Source: an uncultured bacterium (lineage in GTDB: Bacteria > Acidobacteriota > UBA890). Taken from it: a stretch of 12,172 nt of DNA. Where the stretch lies: NCBI GenBank assembly GCA_937922775.1, contig CALAKE010000580.1, positions 1 through 12,172 of the forward strand. Direction: 5' to 3'. Of the stretch, positions 7,450 to 12,172 are shown piece after piece. Below the pieces are notes generated by a model. It did not search any database, was not told the origin of the DNA, and saw only the letters and a program-made list of their open reading frames with translations. The number at the start of each line of letters is the position of its first letter. Positions within the stretch are counted from its first letter, which is position 1. Both the position numbers and the translations under genes were made by a program.

Positions 7450-7489
7450 GGGCCGAGCTGATGTCGGCCCTGCCGCGGTAGGGCGGCAG
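7450..7489. other. Two adjacent 7-bp hairpins
   Basis: GGGCCGA (7450-7456) pairs with TCGGCCC (7464-7470) across a 7-nt loop. CTGCCGC (7470-7476) pairs with GCGGCAG (7483-7489) across a 6-nt loop. Both stems are perfect and share base 7470. No T-run follows on either strand, so a simple intrinsic terminator is unlikely. The pair may be part of the leader of the downstream regulator or a structured repeat. Confidence 0.5.
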
Positions 7490-7725
7490 CGAGATGGCCC
7501 TGACGCGATGGGCCTGGGTTGATGGCATCCGGAAGCCTGTTTAGGATGGGAGCCACCGCAGGGAGAGCCAAAACGCTGCGAGCCTGTCGGCGCGCTGCAG
7601 GGATTGGCCAAGGGTGTTCCGAAGCCCGTCGGACCACTGTCGGCGGGGGGAATGTCGTGAGGAGCGACCCAGTCCGCTGCTGAGTCGGCGGTCGCCCGGA
7701 CGGATCGGGCACAGAGAGAAACCAT

Positions 7726-9978
7726 ATGCCGGATCCTTCAGAGAGTCTCGGCCCTGCACCCGGGAGTCCTGACTCGTCCGGCCCGCGCGTGGTCGCATTC
7801 GGTACCTTTCGCGTTGACCTGATTCGCGGCGCGGTTATGCGCGACGACGAGTTACTCGATCTGCCGCCCAGAGCCCTGGGTGTTCTGCGTTGCCTTCTCG
7901 AGCAGCCCGGCGAAATCGTGAGCAAACAAGATCTCCTGGACGCGGTTTGGCAGGGCTCGTTCGTGTCCGATGCGTCTCTGACTGAAGCCGTAGCCGTGCT
8001 GCGCGGCGCGTTGGGTGATGACCCGCAGCATCCGACCTATATCCAGACGGTCCACCGTCGCGGCTACCGGTTCGTTGCGCCGGTGCTCTCGGTGGCTGCT
8101 GCTGATGATCAAGAGTCGCCAGATACCGGCAGCGGTCGTCCTGAGAGCCCGGAAGGTGGGGCTGTTGTTGGCCTGCCCGACGGATCGTTCATCGCCACGG
8201 ATAGTTCGCGGCGATCCGGCGTGCTTCGTAGCTTTCCCATTCTCGCCGCGGCCGCTGTCCTCATCTTGGGGGTGCTGGCAGTACTGCTCGCCATGTGGCT
8301 GGGCTCCGGCGAAGAGAGCGCTGTCGTGAGCCCCGAGTCCAACTGGAGTCTGACGCGGCTCACGAGCAACGATGGTCTGGTCGTCACACCCTCATGGTCA
8401 CCCGACGGGCGATGGATCGCCTATGCCCTCGACGAGGGGGGCGAGATGGACATCTACAGGACACCCGTCGTGGGGGGGCCCAGGGTCAGGCTCACGTCGT
8501 CGGAGCTCAGGGAGAGCGGACCGGTATGGTCCCCGGATGGCCAGACCATTGCCTACTCGACAGATTCGGGGCGCGGTGGAATCTTCCTGCTCCCGTTCGA
8601 GGGAGGGAATCCGGTCAACCTCAGTCCCTTCGGATCTCATCCTCGATGGTCGCCGGACGGCCAGACGATCGCCTTCGACTGGCGTGGCAGCGTCTACCTG
8701 ATTCAGGCATCAGGCGGCGGGGCACTCCTTCTGGTCGGTGGTACCAGTGGAGTGCCCAGGCCGACTTGGACAGCGGATGGAGCCAGCTTGTATTTCTGGA
8801 GCCGCATGGCGGCCGACGTCCAGATGGTGTTCTCATCGGGGGGCACGCCCTACTCGCTGGGGCTCGTTCCTCCCGGCGAGGAAGTGGGCGGGCTCGCCTG
8901 CTCCCCGGAAGGGGACTACCTGGTGGTCAGTCGCGGTCCGTACGGTGGCTACAAAAGCCTCTGGATCGTACCGCTCGATCCCGAGACGGGAAGGCCATCG
9001 GGGGAGGCTAGCCAGCTCACGCTCCCGATTACCGATGATTCTGACCCCAGCATCTCGCTGGATGGGTCCAGAATCGCCTTCACGGCGCGCCAGTTCAATC
9101 GCCATCTTTTCGGATTGCCCATTGATTCGAGCAGCGGGATGCCCGTGGGTGACGCGGAGCAGCTCACCGTTGACGCGGAACAGAACTACTATCCTGACTT
9201 CTCCCCGGATTTCTCCAGCATCGTCTGGACGGCCCACCACGGCGATCAGGGGCTTCTCTATCGCCAGCGACTGGAGGATCGTGTCGAGACCAAGGTGACG
9301 AACGAGTGGGAGAGGACCACGCGAGAGATCGGCGCGAGCTTCTCACCGGACGGAGAGAGGATCACGTACGCGTCTACGTTGGACGGCGCATACGAGCTGT
9401 GGCAGATCCCTTGCGAAGGCTGTGTGCCCCTGAAATTGACCAACTCGGTGAACGGGGCACGGGACGCGCTCACGTCGTGGTCGCCAACAGGTGACAAGAT
9501 TGCCTTCTACTCGAACCGGGGTGGTAGCTGGGACATCTGGATGATCGAGGATAACAATGGCAGGGAGCCTCGACGCCTGACTACCGCGGACGGCAACGAG
9601 CTCTACCCCGTCTGGTCGAACGATGGACGAGACCTGGCATTCACGACGAACCAGGCGGGAAACCTCGACATCTGGTTGGTGGCGACGGACGGGTCAGAGC
9701 CGCGGCCATTCATCGAACATCCTTCCGACGAGGTCTGGGGTGTCTGGTCGCCGGAGGGTAACCGCTTCTACTTCGTCTCCGACCGGACCGGGTCTTTCAA
9801 CGTCTGGGTCTTTGATGAAGGAACGGGCTCGACATCGCAGGTAACCTTCTACGAGGGTCTTTCGCGCGGCATGCCGGAGACCGAGCTCTTTACAAAGATC
9901 GCTGTTTCTCCATCACTTCTGATCCTGCCTGTCGAGACCCGCACGGGCGACATCTGGATCCTCGAGCGCCCGAATTAG
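7726..9978 (+). CDS. Membrane-bound winged-helix (CadC/ToxR-like) regulator with TolB/PD40 propeller
   Basis: This 750-residue protein is a one-component transmembrane regulator. After a short Pro/Ser-rich start, residues 22-118 form an OmpR/CadC-type winged-helix domain: FGTFRVD, a helix with PPRALGVLRCLLE, KQDLLDAVW, the recognition-helix region SLTEAVAVLRGALGDD (84-99), and the wing YIQTVHRRGYRFVAPV. A loose linker leads to one membrane helix at about 170-192. About eleven PD40/TolB-like repeats follow to the C-terminus (SWSPDGRWIAYA, VWSPDGQTIAYS, RWSPDGQTIAFD, SFSPDGERITYA and others), enough for one large or two stacked propellers in the periplasm. It lacks a receiver or kinase domain, so DNA binding is presumably controlled through the membrane. 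The ATG has only a weak GAGAG upstream. A START-like gene follows 185 nt downstream on the same strand. Its targets are unknown; the repeats at 6581-6623 and 7386-7396 are candidates. Confidence 0.92.
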   Translation: MPDPSESLGPAPGSPDSSGPRVVAFGTFRVDLIRGAVMRDDELLDLPPRALGVLRCLLEQPGEIVSKQDLLDAVWQGSFVSDASLTEAVAVLRGALGDDPQHPTYIQTVHRRGYRFVAPVLSVAAADDQESPDTGSGRPESPEGGAVVGLPDGSFIATDSSRRSGVLRSFPILAAAAVLILGVLAVLLAMWLGSGEESAVVSPESNWSLTRLTSNDGLVVTPSWSPDGRWIAYALDEGGEMDIYRTPVVGGPRVRLTSSELRESGPVWSPDGQTIAYSTDSGRGGIFLLPFEGGNPVNLSPFGSHPRWSPDGQTIAFDWRGSVYLIQASGGGALLLVGGTSGVPRPTWTADGASLYFWSRMAADVQMVFSSGGTPYSLGLVPPGEEVGGLACSPEGDYLVVSRGPYGGYKSLWIVPLDPETGRPSGEASQLTLPITDDSDPSISLDGSRIAFTARQFNRHLFGLPIDSSSGMPVGDAEQLTVDAEQNYYPDFSPDFSSIVWTAHHGDQGLLYRQRLEDRVETKVTNEWERTTREIGASFSPDGERITYASTLDGAYELWQIPCEGCVPLKLTNSVNGARDALTSWSPTGDKIAFYSNRGGSWDIWMIEDNNGREPRRLTTADGNELYPVWSNDGRDLAFTTNQAGNLDIWLVATDGSEPRPFIEHPSDEVWGVWSPEGNRFYFVSDRTGSFNVWVFDEGTGSTSQVTFYEGLSRGMPETELFTKIAVSPSLLILPVETRTGDIWILERPN

Positions 9979-10163
9979 CCCGGACTGGATCGCCGTCTCG
10001 ATAGATCGTGAAGCGAGCCGACCAGCGCTCCGCCGAAACAAAGCGTCTGCTATCACGATAGTAGCGACGGTGTGCCCCGAAATCGGTCCGAGTGTCATAC
10101 AATAACGGGCTGGTGGATTTGCATGTTGGGGGACGCGGACTGCAGGAAGGGAGGGGGAAGCGC
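9979..10163 (+). promoter_or_regulatory. Intergenic region with possible promoter for START copy 2
   Basis: The 185-nt gap contains TACAAT (10098-10103, 5 of 6 matches to a -10 box) but no good -35 at the usual distance. A short imperfect dyad (GCTATCACGATAGTAGC, around 10048-10064) lies about 35 nt upstream of it and could be an operator. START copy 2 may therefore have its own promoter rather than relying only on the regulator gene. The assignment is weak. Confidence 0.25.
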
Positions 10164-11030
10164 ATGAGACGGCGACTGTCAGCCGTTGCCGTACTGGGTC
10201 TGGCGCTACCTCTGCTTGCATCCGCGCCTGCGCCGGCAGAGCTCAAGGCGCACACGCTGGAGGCCTTTCAGCGCTACGCGGCGGCGACCGAGGCGCGCTT
10301 CCTGACCGACGTATCGCCGCCAGGTCCGTTCCTCTACGTCGATCGCCTCACGGGCAAGGACCACGAGGAGGCGTTCGAGGACCTGCAGCGGGGAGAGGTC
10401 TTCATCGAGCGCCTACAAACGCGTTCCGAGAATGATGCCGAGATCAAGGTCAAGGACGGTATCTTCCATCACTGGGTTGGCACCGTATTCATCCCCGGCG
10501 TAGGCCTCGATGAAGCGCTGGACCTCGTGCAGGACTACGATCGACACGCCGAGATCTACGCCCCCCAGGTCGAGGAGTCCCGCATCGTTGACCGCAACGG
10601 TGACAACTTCAAGGTCTTCTACCGGTTTAGGAAGAAGAAGATCATAACGGCGATCCACAATACCGATCACGACGTTCGCTATTTCCGACAGGGGGCAGAT
10701 CGAGCCTATTCGATCTCGGAGGCTACGCGGATCCAGGAGGTGGAGAATGCTGGAGATGACGACGAGTACGAGAAACCCGTAGGAGACGACAGCGGGTTCC
10801 TTTGGGCACTCAACACTTACTGGAAGTTCCTGGAGAGGGATGGAGGAGTTTACGTCGAGTCCGAGTCGGTCTCGCTGACTCGCGGTATTCCATTCTTCCT
10901 GTCGTGGATGATCAAGCCGTTCGTCAACAGTGTTCCGCGCGAGCTGCTGGAATTCACGCTCCGCGAGACGCGCGAGGAGCTAGTCGGCCCTGCGGCGTCG
11001 GACACCCCGGAGCAAGGGGCTGGGAAGTAG
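10164..11030 (+). CDS. Secreted START-like (SRPBCC fold) protein, copy 2
   Basis: The ATG at 10164 follows a purine-rich ribosome binding site (GGAGG at 10150-10154). It begins a signal peptide (MRRRLSAVAVLGLALPLLASA, cleavage near residue 21), so I prefer it to the in-frame ATG 72 nt upstream. The product is 288 residues. It aligns with the protein at 2663-3574 over nearly its full length at about 60% identity by eye, without gaps. Near-identical blocks are HHWVGTVFIPG, RHAEIYAPQVE, VFYRFRKKKI and VESESVSLTR. Divergence is greatest just after the first helix (around residue 50), in the acidic loop around residues 205-220, and near FFLSWMIKPF, where ligand or partner specificity may differ. 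It lacks the long Pro/Ser tail of copy 1. It lies downstream of the winged-helix/propeller gene and converges on the PilZ gene with a 5-nt gap. Confidence 0.85.
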   Translation: MRRRLSAVAVLGLALPLLASAPAPAELKAHTLEAFQRYAAATEARFLTDVSPPGPFLYVDRLTGKDHEEAFEDLQRGEVFIERLQTRSENDAEIKVKDGIFHHWVGTVFIPGVGLDEALDLVQDYDRHAEIYAPQVEESRIVDRNGDNFKVFYRFRKKKIITAIHNTDHDVRYFRQGADRAYSISEATRIQEVENAGDDDEYEKPVGDDSGFLWALNTYWKFLERDGGVYVESESVSLTRGIPFFLSWMIKPFVNSVPRELLEFTLRETREELVGPAASDTPEQGAGK

Positions 11031-11035
11031 GCGGA

Positions 11036-11392
11036 TCAGAGTTCCCCAGGCTTCTTCATGAACTCGAGTGGGGTGTCGAAGTTAAGGCCCACCTCGAAGA
11101 CCTTCCTGTCATCGTCCATCTCTTTGGTCACGTTGCTGACTGTTGCCTCGACCGTGGTAGGACGTACTCGGCCGGCTGAATCCATGAAAGTGACCCGACA
11201 CCTGGAGCCGGCTGGGACAATGCGGTCTACCTTGACTCGAACGCCGGTCATGCTGAGGTTCTTGGTGACCCCGAAAGCGGTAAACGGCCCGAAGTAGAAA
11301 TCATCGACGTCCAAACGCACGCGGTAGTAGTGGCTTTTGCGCACTGCGGGACGTCGTTCAACACCCATCACGCTTTCAACACTGCTTCCCAT
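11036..11392 (-). CDS. PilZ-domain protein, predicted c-di-GMP binder
   Basis: This 118-residue cytoplasmic protein is essentially a single PilZ domain. Both c-di-GMP contact motifs are intact: RxxxR as RPAVR (R14 to R18), and NxSxxG as NLSMTG (N45, S47, G50). Beta-rich segments follow (VRVKVDRIVPAGSRCRVTF, TTVEATVSNV, EVGLNF). The ATG at 11392 has AAGGGG 8 nt upstream (11401-11406). An alternative Met at residue 9 would still keep both motifs. A CATAAT box lies at 11440-11445 on the minus strand, but the -35 is poor. Single-domain PilZ proteins act as adaptors that change partner activity when c-di-GMP rises. The partner cannot be told from the sequence. The gene is convergent with START copy 2, so shared regulation is not implied. 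Confidence 0.88.
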   Translation of the reverse strand: MGSSVESVMGVERRPAVRKSHYYRVRLDVDDFYFGPFTAFGVTKNLSMTGVRVKVDRIVPAGSRCRVTFMDSAGRVRPTTVEATVSNVTKEMDDDRKVFEVGLNFDTPLEFMKKPGEL

Positions 11393-11556
11393 TGTATTAG
11401 CCCCTTTAAGTCACTATTAGCTCCCCCTGGTTAGGTTCCATTATGGCGATCTCAGGGCACCGTGTTCTACCCCAAAAAGTCGGTCTTCGTTGTCAGAATT
11501 GCCAAGGGGTATGGCCAGAACGACCCCAGCGCTAGTCGGGAGGTTTCGAACGATGC
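11393..11556. other. Intergenic gap upstream of PilZ gene
   Basis: This 164-nt gap separates two minus-strand genes. It holds the PilZ ribosome binding site (11401-11406) and a possible -10 box CATAAT (11440-11445, minus strand). No clear terminator hairpin for the lipoprotein gene was seen, and no credible short gene. Confidence 0.3.
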
Positions 11557-12114
11557 CTACTCGACAGGGCCATTGGTGTTCCAAATGGCGCGGGACGAGA
11601 GCCAAGTCCCGTCCGGCTGGCGGGCCAGAATCCAGAGAATCTTTCCCTGTTCCGCCATGGTTTCGCCGCCTGCCTTGGGAGTTGCGGCGAAATCGTACGT
11701 AGCTCGAGCGTAGGCCCAATCACCGGCGACCTCGATTTCGTCCAGTACGAAGGTCTCCTGCATGTCGTGCGCTGACCAGAAATCCTGCGCTACGGCTCGC
11801 TGTGACTCTCTCTCGACAGTCGCCGCGTCAGGCTGCATGAACAAGGCGTCATCGGTGAAGTGGGCGAACCATGCCTCGAAGTCACCCATGTTGATCGAAT
11901 CTTCCACGCTACGGAAGAAGGCGCGGATCGCCTCGATGTCGGCCTCCCTGGACTGGACGTCCGCCGCTTCGGGGATCGCTCGGTCCTGCGGTCTGTCCGC
12001 CGCAGGAGCACAGGACGCGGAGCCGAACAGCGCTGCGAGGATAAGGCAAAGCGCGAGCCATTTCGTGAAGACCGGCACGATGGTCCGCGAGTTTGCTGCG
12101 TCTAGAGATTCCAT
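11557..12114 (-). CDS. SnoaL-like/DUF4440 lipoprotein
   Basis: I start at ATG 12114, which has GGGAG (12124-12128) 9 nt upstream. The in-frame ATG at 12123 would place that motif directly against the start codon. The product is 185 residues. A hydrophobic segment (WLALCLILAALFG) ends in a lipobox-like SASC (Cys35), so this is probably an acylated lipoprotein. Residues about 55-185 match the pattern of the NTF2-like/DUF4440 fold: an N-terminal helix (EADIEAIRAFFRSVEDS), MGDFEAWFAHFTDDALFMQPD, then beta strands with VAGDWAYARATYDF and GKILWILARQPDGTWLSSRAIWN. These small cone-shaped domains bind hydrophobic or steroid-like molecules, or catalyse isomerisation or hydrolysis in some relatives. 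No catalytic residues can be assigned. The gene's promoter lies near or beyond the right edge. Confidence 0.82.
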   Translation of the reverse strand: MESLDAANSRTIVPVFTKWLALCLILAALFGSASCAPAADRPQDRAIPEAADVQSREADIEAIRAFFRSVEDSINMGDFEAWFAHFTDDALFMQPDAATVERESQRAVAQDFWSAHDMQETFVLDEIEVAGDWAYARATYDFAATPKAGGETMAEQGKILWILARQPDGTWLSSRAIWNTNGPVE

Positions 12115-12172
12115 GTCATCCATCTCCCAAATCGGCCGAGCATATCACCTGGCCCAAAGGGCTCTGCCGCTC

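Larger units (their letters stand above)
7310..7725. promoter_or_regulatory. Divergent intergenic region with repeat and GC-rich hairpins
   Basis: This 416-bp stretch holds no coding frame I trust. Next to the minus-strand gene it contains the third copy of the AGTCCTGAA repeat (7388-7396). In the middle are two adjacent hairpins (7450-7489). A third, smaller inverted repeat GCCCG/CGGGC (7694-7698 and 7706-7710) sits 15 nt before the regulator's ATG. No strong sigma-70 promoter was seen. It should contain promoters for both divergent genes. Confidence 0.45.

Noticed and set aside
7200..7925. Minus-strand open frame (241 codons) across the divergent intergenic region
   Set aside because: It overlaps the N-termini of two well-supported genes and its product is Arg/Pro/Ser-rich without a domain.
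10092..10163. N-terminal extension of START copy 2 by 24 residues
   Set aside because: It would put a hydrophilic stretch ahead of a clear signal peptide. The ATG at 10164 has a good ribosome binding site and matches the start of copy 1.
1..12172. tRNA, rRNA, CRISPR arrays, insertion sequences, phage genes
   Set aside because: I looked for regular spaced repeats, terminal inverted repeats, transposase or integrase motifs and tRNA-like cloverleafs and saw none.

Overview
The window is GC-rich bacterial chromosome with tightly packed genes on both strands. It encodes a Hanks-type Ser/Thr kinase fused to a TolB/PD40 beta-propeller, a CadC/ToxR-like winged-helix protein fused to a similar propeller, a BamA/TamA-family barrel and several exported proteins. 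That mix, and the lack of any mobile or phage genes, suggests a Gram-negative Acidobacteriota member (Gemmatimonadota is the main alternative). This placement is inferred from gene content only.

Layout. (1) 1-2391, minus strand: a two-gene operon of a POTRA-less Omp85-family outer-membrane barrel followed by an exported protein with HipA/PI-kinase-like motifs. The second gene runs off the left edge. (2) 2663-6237, plus strand: a secreted START-like protein overlapping by 4 nt (GTGA) a transmembrane Ser/Thr kinase with a periplasmic propeller. (3) 6296-7309, minus strand: a small hypothetical gene and an exported glycine-zipper protein. They share an upstream repeat (core TTCAGGACTTT on the minus strand). 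(4) 7726-11030, plus strand: a membrane-bound winged-helix/propeller regulator, then a second START-like protein that is a close paralogue (about 60% identical by eye) of the first. (5) 11036-12114, minus strand: a PilZ protein with intact c-di-GMP-binding motifs and a SnoaL-like/DUF4440 lipoprotein.

How it may work together. The central part (2663-11030) looks like a duplicated sensory theme. Each half has a secreted START-type, presumably lipid-binding, protein next to a single-pass membrane protein with a periplasmic PD40 propeller. In one half the cytoplasmic output is protein phosphorylation, in the other direct DNA binding. The repeats upstream of the two minus-strand genes between the halves are candidate binding sites for the winged-helix protein. 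These functional links are inference; the domain architecture and gene order are read directly from the sequence.
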